Positions 28,202 to 36,865 of a stretch of 64,000 nt of DNA are shown here, piece by piece (position 1 is the stretch's first letter; the number at the start of each line of letters is the position of its first letter). Source of the stretch: Acidimicrobiia bacterium (GTDB taxonomy: Bacteria; Actinomycetota; Acidimicrobiia; Acidimicrobiales; Poriferisodalaceae); assembly GCA_022820505.1 (NCBI GenBank), contig JAJEFK010000002.1:120059-184058 (forward strand), in the 5' to 3' direction. The position numbers and the translations under genes were made by a program. Below the pieces are notes generated by a model. It searched no databases, was not told the origin of the DNA, and saw only the letters and a program-made list of their open reading frames with translations.

Positions 28202-29298
28202 GGGACGCAGACCGAGACGTCGGAAACGGCAGGCTCAGCCGCTTCAACCGACCCCGCCACGTCAACCGCCCGCCGCTGCCACGCCTGCATCGTCAGTTCG
28301 AGGCTCTCGATGCGCTCGGGCAGACCGAAGGTGGTGGTGTGCACCATCAGCTCGGCAGCACCGGTCTCGGCAGCGAGCTGCTCCAACCCGGCAACCGCAT
28401 CGTCAGGATCGCCGACCACGGAGTTGCCGGGCATGGCGGCTGCGCGCTCCCATTCGGGATGAGCTTGAGCCTCCTCGGGCGAGTACAGCGGCCAGAAGCG
28501 GCCGGTGCGGATGCCCCAGCGTCGCAGCCGCCCCGGTGCCGACAGATAGCGGGCACGCTGCGCGTCTTCAGCCACCACCGTCGCCACGCTCACGATCACG
28601 TACGGCTCGTCGAGCACGGCCGACGGTTCGAACCGCTGCCGGTACAGCTCGACGGCTTGGGTCGTTCCGCCGCCGCCGAAGTGGTTCGCAAAGGCGAATG
28701 GCAGCCCGAGATACCCGGCGAGCTGCGCCGAGTAGCCGCTGGAACCCAGCAGCACCACCTGCGGCACGGTCTCAGCGGCCGGCGTGGCGGAGAAGTCGGA
28801 CCACGGGCCGTCAGCAGTACGCACATCGCCGAGATAGCCCATCAGGTCGATGAGATTGGACGGGAAGTCATCAACCTGCCACGGGTCAGCCACGGCCCCG
28901 TCCGCGGGCGAGCCGCCAGAGCGCACGGCGGCCGCGCTGAGCCTGTCGCTGCCCGGCGCCCGGCCGATGCCGAGGTCGATGCGGCCCGGATGCAGTGCCT
29001 CGAGCATGGCGAACTGCTCAGCGATGACGGCTGGGCTGTGATTGGGCAGCATCACCCCGCCCGAGCCGAGCTTGATCTGGGCGGTCCGCGCAGCCAGGTG
29101 CGCAATCAGCACAGCCGGAGACGTGCTCGCCACCGTGTCCATGTTGTGATGCTCTGCTACCCAGAACCGCCTATACCCCAGCCGGTCTGCAGCCCGAGCC
29201 AGTTCAGCGGTCTCTGCCAGCGCCTGCGCACTGGTCGCCCCGTGCGACACCGTCGCCAGATCCAGCACCCCCAGCGGCAGGGGTTCCGCAGCACTCAC
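28198..29298 (-). CDS. LLM-class flavin-dependent oxidoreductase (MsnO8-like)
   Basis: LGVLDLATVSHGATSAQALAETAELARAADRLGYRRFWVAEHHNMDTVASTSPAVLIAHLAART; 4-bp overlap with the molybdoenzyme gene. Confidence 0.88.
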   Translation of the reverse strand: MSAAEPLPLGVLDLATVSHGATSAQALAETAELARAADRLGYRRFWVAEHHNMDTVASTSPAVLIAHLAARTAQIKLGSGGVMLPNHSPAVIAEQFAMLEALHPGRIDLGIGRAPGSDRLSAAAVRSGGSPADGAVADPWQVDDFPSNLIDLMGYLGDVRTADGPWSDFSATPAAETVPQVVLLGSSGYSAQLAGYLGLPFAFANHFGGGGTTQAVELYRQRFEPSAVLDEPYVIVSVATVVAEDAQRARYLSAPGRLRRWGIRTGRFWPLYSPEEAQAHPEWERAAAMPGNSVVGDPDDAVAGLEQLAAETGAAELMVHTTTFGLPERIESLELTMQAWQRRAVDVAGSVEAAEPAVSDVSVCVP

Positions 29299-29312
29299 GG
29301 CGTCAGGCTAAG

Positions 29313-29390
29313 AGGCTGAGCCCCGGGCCCGAGCGGCCCGTGAGCGAAGCGAACAAGAGCGGGAAGCACAGGGCGAAGCCGTGGCCCGAG
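29313..29390 (-). repeat. Dispersed intergenic repeat, copy C
   Basis: Reverse complement reads CTCGGGCCACGGCTTCGCCCTGTGCTTCCCGCTCTTGTTCGCTTCGCTCACGGGCCGCTCGGGCCCGGGGCTCAGCC, matching copies A and B. Confidence 0.85.
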
Positions 29391-29393
29391 GTG

Positions 29394-31907
29394 TCACCCC
29401 AGCGCGCCGGCTGCGGCGGCATCGGCGATCTCGTCGTCGCTGAGGCCCAGTTCGCCGCTGAGCACGTCGTAGGTGTGCTGTCCGATCATGGGCGCAGCGA
29501 ACCTCGGTCCGTGGTCGTACCCGGCGATCTGGTACTGGTGGCCCGAATAGGGCACTTTCCCCATCCGGGGATGCTCCAGCCACCGGTGGAAGCCGCGGTG
29601 CGCATACTGCGGGTCCGCCAGCAGGTCGCTGCTGCGCTGCACCATGCCTGCAGCGATTCCGGCCCCGAGCAGTTGCCGTTCCAGCGTGGCTGCATCCTGA
29701 TCTGCGGTCCACGCCGCGATCTCGTCGTCAATCGCATCGTGGGCCGCGAGGCGCCCTTCCACCGTCGACAGCTCGGGCGCGAGAGCCCACTGCGGAGCAT
29801 CCATGAGCTTCACCAGTGCTGTCCATTGCTCATCGTCGGCGATGGTGATTGCGCACCACCGGTCCTCCCCCGCACACCGGTACACCCCCTGCGGGGCCAT
29901 GTCGGGGTCGCGGTTGCCCATGCGGGTGGCCACGGTGCCGCTTTCTCCGTAGTCCGCCAGCTCGGGAGCCAGGAACTGCAATCCGCACTCGAGCTGCGCT
30001 GCTTCGATGACGCAGCCCTCGCCGGTCCGGCGACGGCGATCCAGCGCCGCCAGCAGTGTGGTGGTGATGATCCGCGGGGAGATGGTGTCGGTGTAGGCGA
30101 GGTAGGGGCCGTCGGGCGGCAGGTCGGGCCATCCCACGATCGGGTAGAAGCCTGCGATGGCGGCCGCGTGATAGCCGAATCCGCCGAGCGCCGACATCGG
30201 CCCGCCGCTGGCGAGCAGTGATGTGTGCACCACGATTGCCTTCGGGTTCAGCTCAGCGATCAGTTCGTCGCTGGCGATGGTGCGCTCAAAGGTGCCCGGT
30301 GTCCATGCTTCCACCACCACATCTGCCCACGCGATCATCCGGCGGGCGATGTCGACGCCAGCAGCCGTCTTGAGATCGATGTCGATGCTCAGCTTCGACG
30401 TGTTGAACGTGCCGAAGAAGTGGGCCATGTCGATGTCGATGACGTCGTCTTTGAACGGCGGGTTGGCGCGCAGACCGTCGAGTCGCGAGCTGGATTCGAT
30501 CCGCACCACGGTCGCGCCGTGATCGGCGAGCGCCTTCGCTGTGATGGGCCCCACGCCGATCCAGCTGAAGTCCGCTACGCGCAGGCCGGCGAAAGGCAGA
30601 TCGGCATCACCCACGCTCCACGCTGTCGGTTGAGCGGGCAGCTGGGCCGGCGGCACGGGATCGGCGCTGACCTCAGCGAGTTGCCCCCTGATCTCGGCGC
30701 CGTGCTCGTCGAGGCGTGGCGGCTGCCGCTTGGTGCCGACACGGACACCGTCGATGGTCGCAGGGCCGCCGGGAAGCTCGACTCCCGCCGCGTCCCCATC
30801 TTGGATTGTCCGCCAGAAGTCGCGCACGCGCAGGTGCTCGAACTCGACAAGGTCGGCCACGGTGTGGACTGGCGCAATCGTCTCCTTCAGCACCATCGAA
30901 CGCTGCAGGAGTGCGCCGTTCGTGTGCCGTTCGCACAGCCCCACCATCGCCTGGTAGAGCTCGTCGAACGTCCGGCTGATCGGTTCGCCGGCCGCGGCAC
31001 GCAGGTCGTAGGTGTCCCACTCCTCGGCTCGCCAGCTCTCGTCTGCGAGGCCCTCTTCGATGTACCAGTCGAGCAGCCGGCCCGTCGCCACGCCCCGGGC
31101 GACACCGATCGCCCAGCCGTCCTGGGTGCGGTAGCGCATCTCGAGCGGCACGGCCAGCTGCGCGACCGTGCCCGAGCGCTTGAAGTCGCGCCCACAGATC
31201 GCGTGGGTCTCCATGGCATTGAGCAGCGTCCAGGTCATCGCCGCCTGGGCCGACACGCCGACGTGCTGTGCCGAACCGGTGACGCGCATGCGGGCGTGGG
31301 CCATGAGGCCCGCCGCGGCGGATTCTGCACCCGCATGACGCCAGGCCTGTGCGATCGAGGCCTTCACGGGCGCCCGCTCGAAGATCCCCTGCATGTTCGC
31401 CGGTCCGCCAAGTGCCGCCAGCGACAGCTCCGAAGCCGGGTCGCCGCTGCGAGGTCCGTCGAGTCCGAACGGAGTGACCTGAACGTGAACGATCCGCTCG
31501 TTCAGCGTTGCGAGGTCGTCGTGGCCGTACCCGGCGGCAGCCAGCGCCCCCGGCACACCCGACTCGTAGATGAAGTCGCTGTGGGTGACCAAGCCCTCGA
31601 ACACCTGCCGGTCGTCGGGGTCGTCCAAGTCCAGCACGATGGAGCGCTTGTTGGAGTTGTACGCGCAGAACTGCCAGCTGCGCAGGTCGCCCGTGGGTGT
31701 CTGCTGCGACCTCAGCGGCAGCGCCGCCCGGCCCGCAGTGCCGCCGGCCGGTTCGACCTTGATCACATCGGCGCCGAGCTCGCCCAGCAACCACGGCCCG
31801 AATTCGCCGCGGTGATCGGTGAGATCCAGAACGGTCATGCCCGCAAGCGGCGTGGATGCCGTGTGCTGGGAGGCTTCGAGTGCCGTCATGCGGGTCCCTG
31901 AACTCAC
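29394..31907 (-). CDS. Two-domain (tandem) class III CoA-transferase, CaiB/BaiF family
   Basis: 837 aa; N-domain GMTVLDLTDHRGEFGPWLLGELGADVIKVEPAGG and C-domain GLRVADFSWIGVGPITAKALADHGATVVRIESS ... YLAYTDTISPRIITTTLLAALDRRRRTGEGCVIEAAQLE. Confidence 0.9.
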   Translation of the reverse strand: MSSGTRMTALEASQHTASTPLAGMTVLDLTDHRGEFGPWLLGELGADVIKVEPAGGTAGRAALPLRSQQTPTGDLRSWQFCAYNSNKRSIVLDLDDPDDRQVFEGLVTHSDFIYESGVPGALAAAGYGHDDLATLNERIVHVQVTPFGLDGPRSGDPASELSLAALGGPANMQGIFERAPVKASIAQAWRHAGAESAAAGLMAHARMRVTGSAQHVGVSAQAAMTWTLLNAMETHAICGRDFKRSGTVAQLAVPLEMRYRTQDGWAIGVARGVATGRLLDWYIEEGLADESWRAEEWDTYDLRAAAGEPISRTFDELYQAMVGLCERHTNGALLQRSMVLKETIAPVHTVADLVEFEHLRVRDFWRTIQDGDAAGVELPGGPATIDGVRVGTKRQPPRLDEHGAEIRGQLAEVSADPVPPAQLPAQPTAWSVGDADLPFAGLRVADFSWIGVGPITAKALADHGATVVRIESSSRLDGLRANPPFKDDVIDIDMAHFFGTFNTSKLSIDIDLKTAAGVDIARRMIAWADVVVEAWTPGTFERTIASDELIAELNPKAIVVHTSLLASGGPMSALGGFGYHAAAIAGFYPIVGWPDLPPDGPYLAYTDTISPRIITTTLLAALDRRRRTGEGCVIEAAQLECGLQFLAPELADYGESGTVATRMGNRDPDMAPQGVYRCAGEDRWCAITIADDEQWTALVKLMDAPQWALAPELSTVEGRLAAHDAIDDEIAAWTADQDAATLERQLLGAGIAAGMVQRSSDLLADPQYAHRGFHRWLEHPRMGKVPYSGHQYQIAGYDHGPRFAAPMIGQHTYDVLSGELGLSDDEIADAAAAGALG

Positions 31908-32010
31908 GCTCGTGATGTGTCTGGCGCTGCGCCGGAACGAGTCCTGCGCAGTGTGGGCCGGTACGACGATACGCAGGCGCTCGCTGCTGCGCGGCGGTTA
32001 GCTTGCCCAG

Positions 32011-33177
32011 ATGGCCGACAGCCCGTCGCCGTGGCGGCACCCGCCTCCGTCCGAACTCACCGACGAGTTGCTGGCGCGGGTTCGTGCCAGCGGCCAGCAC
32101 AGCGACGCCGAGCGCTACCCCGATCCCGAGATCATCGCCGAGTTGGGGCAGCTCGGCCTCATGCGATTGCTGGTGCCCTCCGAGCTCGGAGGCGGTGGGC
32201 GCCATCCCGCCGAGTTCATCGAGTTCAGCCGTCGGGTTGCCTACGAGCACCCGTCAACGGGCTGGGTGGCCATGACCTGCAATGAGGAAGCCGAGATCTT
32301 TGCCGCCTACCTCGAGCCCGACACGGTGACTGGCTTCTACGCGACCAATCCAAACGCAGTCATCGCCGGTTCCGGGGTGCCCAAGGGAGTGGCACGGCCT
32401 GCAGACGGCGGCTGGGTCGTGGACGGCCGGTGGCCATTCGTCAGCGGATGCACCGCCGCCGACTGGTGGATCCTGGCCAACATCGTCGACGGCACCCGGC
32501 CGAGGAACTTGTGCTTCGTGCTCATTCCGGCCGATGCAGCCTTGATCGACGACACCTGGCACACCGTGGGCCTGCGGGGCACCGGCAGCCACGACGTCGT
32601 GCTGAATGAGTACTTCGTGCCCGATGAGCGGGCCTCGGTCGTCGAGAATCACTCGCTGCCCAAGCCCAACGAGCACCCCTACTACCGCCTGCCGTCGGGA
32701 TTGCGATTCCCGTTCCCCAAGACCGGTGTGGCATCGGGCATCGCGGATCGGGCGATCGACGAGTTCGCAGCCTTGGCCACGGCCAAGACCCCGCTGTACA
32801 ACCGCTCGGCGCTGGCCAATCGGCCCGACGCCCAGGCGGCCATGGCCCGCGCCGCCGCACTCGCCGGTGCCGGCCGGGCATTCGTTGCCGAGGTGCTGTC
32901 GGAGATCTGGGAGACCGCTTCTGCCTGCGGCGACGTGACGCCGGCGCAGCATGCCCGTGCGCGCCTCGCGTGCTCATGGAGCGTGCAGAACTGCATCGCT
33001 GCAGTGGAGACGCTGGTGACGGCCACTGGCAGCACCGCCAATTACACCTCGTCGCCGCTCGGCGGCTTGCTGAACGACGTGAGGGCCGTCGCCGGCCACT
33101 TCATGGTCGGCAGCTACCAGATGGATACTGCAGGACAGGTGCTGCTGGGCCTCGACCCAGGCGATCCCAACTTCTAG
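32011..33177 (+). CDS. Acyl-CoA dehydrogenase-fold flavoprotein (ACAD / group D monooxygenase type)
   Basis: PDPEIIAELGQLGLMRLLVPSELGGGGRHPAEFIEFSRRVAYEHPSTGWVAM, DDTWHTVGLRGTGSHDVVLNEYFVPDERAS. Confidence 0.87.
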   Translation: MADSPSPWRHPPPSELTDELLARVRASGQHSDAERYPDPEIIAELGQLGLMRLLVPSELGGGGRHPAEFIEFSRRVAYEHPSTGWVAMTCNEEAEIFAAYLEPDTVTGFYATNPNAVIAGSGVPKGVARPADGGWVVDGRWPFVSGCTAADWWILANIVDGTRPRNLCFVLIPADAALIDDTWHTVGLRGTGSHDVVLNEYFVPDERASVVENHSLPKPNEHPYYRLPSGLRFPFPKTGVASGIADRAIDEFAALATAKTPLYNRSALANRPDAQAAMARAAALAGAGRAFVAEVLSEIWETASACGDVTPAQHARARLACSWSVQNCIAAVETLVTATGSTANYTSSPLGGLLNDVRAVAGHFMVGSYQMDTAGQVLLGLDPGDPNF

Positions 33178-33255
33178 GAGAAGAGGACGCACACCGGCGC
33201 GCCCCGTACGATCTTCGGCGACGGAAACGCCCCGGCTGAGGGACACCGCCCGCAG

Positions 33256-34878
33256 ATGAGACAGTTCGAGAGCCGCATCGATACCGCCGGCAGCGAGTTC
33301 GACAAGAACGCGGCTGCCTATGCCGACTTGCTCGCGACGCTGCGGGATCGCCAGCAGTTCGCCATCTCGGGCGGTGCGGGCCGCGAGCGCTCCATCGAGC
33401 GCCATCACAGCCGCGGCAAGATCCTGCCGCGCGACCGCATCGACCTGGTGTGCGACGCCGACACGCCGTTCTTGGAGCTCTCCACGCTCGCGGGATGGGA
33501 CATGTACGACAACAGCGCTCCCGGCGCCGGCATCGTCACCGGTATCGGCGTGGTCCATGGGGTGCCGTGGATGTTCATCGCCAACGACGCCACGGTGAAG
33601 GGCGGCTCGCTGCTGCCGATCAGCATCAAGAAGCACGTGAGAGCCCAGGACATTGCTGCCGAGAACGGCCTCGGCGTCGTCTACCTGGTGGACTCGGGCG
33701 GCGCGTTCCTGCCGCTGCAGGACGACATCTTCCCCGACAAGGACCATTTCGGCGGCAGCTTCTACCGCCAGGCCCGGCTGTCCGCCCAAGGCCTGCCGCA
33801 GATCTCGGTGGTCCTCGGCGGCTGCACTGCCGGCGGGGCGTATGTGCCGGCGCTGAGCGACGAAGTCATCATGGTGTCGGGCATCGGCCGCATCTACCTC
33901 GGCGGCCCGCCGATCGTGAAAGCTGCCCTCGGCGAGATCATCGAGCCAGACGACCTGGGCGGGGCAGCGCTGCACACGCGCATCTCGGGTGTGTCCGACT
34001 ACATGGCGCCCGACGAGCGGTCTGCCTACGGCAAGCTGCGCGAGCTGTGCGCAGCCGCCAACCAACGACCTGTGAGTCATCGTGAGAACTGGCTGTCGTG
34101 GACCGAGCCGGACTCACCGCATTTCGACCCGGACGAGATCTACGGCGTGATATCCGCCGACGACCGCATCGGCTTCGACGCCCGCGAGATCATCGCCCGG
34201 CTCGTCGACGGCTCCCGCTACGGCGAGTTCAAGCCCGAATGGGGCGAACACATCACCTGCGGCTTCGCCCGTATCTGGGGCTTCCAAGTCGGCATCATCG
34301 CCAACAACGGGATCATCTTCTCCTCCGACGCATTGAAGGCCACGCACTTCATCGAGCTCTGCGAGCAGCGCCGAGTGCCGCTGCTGTTCCTGCAGAACAC
34401 GACGGGCTACATGGTGGGCAGTGACTCTGAGGCTGCCGGCATAGCGAAGCACGGAGCGAAGATGGTCTCCGCAGTGGCCAACGCCACCGTGCCCCGCTAC
34501 ACGGTGCTCATCGGAGGCTCCTACGGCGCCGGCAACTACGGCATGTGCGGGCGAGGCTTCAACCCCCGATTCCTGTTCGCCTGGCCGAACAGCCGGATCG
34601 CCACGATGTCCGCCGAGACCGCCCAGACCGTGCTGGTGGACATCCGGCTGGCCGGCATGCGCGGCACCGAGACCACCGACGCCGAGATCGCTGCCATGCG
34701 GGCCGAGGTGGCCGATCAGTACGAGCGCCAGAGCGACCCGTACTACGCCACTGCTCGCCTCTGGGATGACGGGCTCATCGACCCCGCCGACACCCGCGAC
34801 GCGCTCGGTCTGTGCCTCGCGCTGGCGGCACGCCAGGATGCCCCGGCTCCCGGCAGCGGCATCGTCTACCGGATGTAG
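33256..34878 (+). CDS. Acyl-CoA carboxylase carboxyltransferase subunit (methylcrotonyl/geranyl-CoA carboxylase beta-like)
   Basis: DATVKGGSLLPISIKKHVRAQDIAAENGLGVVYLVDSGGAFLPLQDDIFPDKDHFGGSFYRQARLSAQGLPQISVVLGGCTAGGAYVPALSDEVIMV. Confidence 0.92.
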   Translation: MRQFESRIDTAGSEFDKNAAAYADLLATLRDRQQFAISGGAGRERSIERHHSRGKILPRDRIDLVCDADTPFLELSTLAGWDMYDNSAPGAGIVTGIGVVHGVPWMFIANDATVKGGSLLPISIKKHVRAQDIAAENGLGVVYLVDSGGAFLPLQDDIFPDKDHFGGSFYRQARLSAQGLPQISVVLGGCTAGGAYVPALSDEVIMVSGIGRIYLGGPPIVKAALGEIIEPDDLGGAALHTRISGVSDYMAPDERSAYGKLRELCAAANQRPVSHRENWLSWTEPDSPHFDPDEIYGVISADDRIGFDAREIIARLVDGSRYGEFKPEWGEHITCGFARIWGFQVGIIANNGIIFSSDALKATHFIELCEQRRVPLLFLQNTTGYMVGSDSEAAGIAKHGAKMVSAVANATVPRYTVLIGGSYGAGNYGMCGRGFNPRFLFAWPNSRIATMSAETAQTVLVDIRLAGMRGTETTDAEIAAMRAEVADQYERQSDPYYATARLWDDGLIDPADTRDALGLCLALAARQDAPAPGSGIVYRM

Positions 34879-34908
34879 CCCAGCTGCATCGGCACGAGGA
34901 TCAATGAC

Positions 34909-36825
34909 GTGAAGCTGCTGGTGGCCAACCGCGCAGAGATCGCGAGCCGGGTCTTCGCCACCGCCCGTCGGCTGGGTTGGCGCACGGTGGCCGTATGGGC
35001 CGAGCCGGATCGGGAGGCTCCGTTCGTCGCAGAGGCAGATGAGAGCTGTTGCATCGGCCCCGCTGCACTGGACCGCTCGTACCTCAATGCCGATGCGATC
35101 CTGGCGGCCGCGCACGAGACCTGCGCAGATGCCGTGCATCCCGGCTATGGCTTTCTCTCCGAGAACGCAGCCTTCGCCCAAGCGGTGACCGAAGCGGGCC
35201 TGGTCTGGATCGGGCCGCATCCGCAGGCCATCGCTCGGATGGGAGCAAAGATCGAAGCACGTGCCCTGGCCGAAGCAGCCGGGGTGCCGACGATTCCGGG
35301 CGCGAGCGGTGGCGACCTGGCGGCTGCTGCGGATCAGATCGGGTTCCCAGTGCTGGTCAAGGCTTCGGCCGGCGGCGGCGGCAAGGGCATCCGGATCGTG
35401 CATTCGGCTGGTGACTTCGACACTGCGCTGGGTGAGGCACGCACCGAGGCGCTGCGCTCCTTCGGCGACGATCGCGTCATCGTCGAGCGCTACATCTCCC
35501 GGCCCCGGCACGTCGAGGTGCAGGTGGTCGGCGACCGGCACGGCAGCGTCATCCATCTCGGCACTCGCGACTGCTCGTCGCAGCGCCGCTACCAGAAGCT
35601 GATCGAGGAAGCCCCGGCGCCGAACCTGCCTGCCGCCACTCGCGACGGCCTGCACGAGGCCGCCGTGGCGCTGGCCCGGCACATCGGTTACGACAACGCG
35701 GGCACGGTGGAGTTCATCGTCGATGCAGCCAGCGGCGAGTTCTTCTTCTTGGAGATGAACACCCGCCTGCAGGTGGAGCATCCCGTCACGGAGGCGATCA
35801 CGGGGCTCGATCTCGTGGAGCTGCAACTGCGGGCGGCGACCGGCGAGCCGTTGGGCCTGGGCCAGTCTGATGTGACGTTCACCGGCCACAGCATCGAGGC
35901 CCGCATCAACGCCGAGGATCCGTACGATGGCTTCAGCCCGCGGGCAGGCCGAGTGCGCCACCTGTCGGTGCCTGACGGCGTGCGCTGGGATGCCTCGGTC
36001 TCGGCGGGGTCCGAGGTCACTCCCTACTACGACCCGCTCATCGCCAAACTGATCGTCACGCGCGCCGACCGGGCATCGGCGCTGGATGCCCTGCGCGATG
36101 CGCTCGATGAGCTCGTCGTGGGGCCAGTTCCTGCCAATGCCGGTTTCCTGCGATGGCTGACCGACATGCCCGCGCTGCGAAGCGGTGAGATGACCACCAA
36201 CGTCATCGACGCACTCGGACCCGCAGAGATGGGCGAGCCTCCGTCGAGCGACGACGCTGCACCGGCAGCAGCGGCGGCATGGATGGCACGGCTGAGGAGC
36301 CAGCGGGCTGCGCAGACTGCCAGCCCGTGGTCGGCGCTGGGATCCTTCCGCCTCACCGAGCACCGTGCCGAGGCAGCAGTGCTGCTGCGTGACGGCGCAG
36401 GCGAGCTGCGCGAAGTGGCCGCTGAGGCGCTGAACGGCACCGGCACCGAGGCTCTCGCCACGGCCAGCAGCGCCGACGCCAGTTCGGTGGCGGTCAACAT
36501 CGCCGGGCACACCGTCACCTTCGAAGTGCCCGACCGGGCCGACGCGTGGGCGCCCACCGCGACCGACGACACGGGCTCCGTCGACGCAGTCGCGGCACCG
36601 TTCCCCGCCGTGGTCGTCGAGGTGCCCGTCGTCATCGGCGATGTGGTGGCCGCCGGCGACGTGGTCGTGGTGGTGGAGGCCATGAAGATGCTCCACTCGC
36701 TGGCGGCGCACGGGGCCGGCACAGTCGCAGAGGTCCGCTGCAGCACCGGCGATGCCGTCGAAGCCAACCAACTCCTCGTCACCTTCGAGCAGCACGAGCG
36801 CGAGCTGCTGGCGGATCCGAGCTGA
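34909..36825 (+). CDS. Acyl-CoA carboxylase biotin carboxylase / biotin carboxyl carrier subunit
   Basis: GTG start; KLLVANRAEIASRVFATARRLG, KASAGGGGKGIRIV, EMNTRLQVEHPVTE, C-terminal biotin motif VVEAMKMLHSL. Confidence 0.95.
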   Translation: MKLLVANRAEIASRVFATARRLGWRTVAVWAEPDREAPFVAEADESCCIGPAALDRSYLNADAILAAAHETCADAVHPGYGFLSENAAFAQAVTEAGLVWIGPHPQAIARMGAKIEARALAEAAGVPTIPGASGGDLAAAADQIGFPVLVKASAGGGGKGIRIVHSAGDFDTALGEARTEALRSFGDDRVIVERYISRPRHVEVQVVGDRHGSVIHLGTRDCSSQRRYQKLIEEAPAPNLPAATRDGLHEAAVALARHIGYDNAGTVEFIVDAASGEFFFLEMNTRLQVEHPVTEAITGLDLVELQLRAATGEPLGLGQSDVTFTGHSIEARINAEDPYDGFSPRAGRVRHLSVPDGVRWDASVSAGSEVTPYYDPLIAKLIVTRADRASALDALRDALDELVVGPVPANAGFLRWLTDMPALRSGEMTTNVIDALGPAEMGEPPSSDDAAPAAAAAWMARLRSQRAAQTASPWSALGSFRLTEHRAEAAVLLRDGAGELREVAAEALNGTGTEALATASSADASSVAVNIAGHTVTFEVPDRADAWAPTATDDTGSVDAVAAPFPAVVVEVPVVIGDVVAAGDVVVVVEAMKMLHSLAAHGAGTVAEVRCSTGDAVEANQLLVTFEQHERELLADPS

Positions 36826-36865
36826 CAGCCCGCCACAGAGGACGTGACTCGACGGGTCCAACCAG

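Noticed and set aside
30225-31901. 558-aa plus-strand ORF
   Set aside because: Antisense shadow of the tandem CoA-transferase; no domain motif.
34114-36861. 915-aa ORF on the minus strand
   Set aside because: Fully antisense to the biotin carboxylase/BCCP gene; a codon-bias (high-GC) shadow ORF without recognisable domains.
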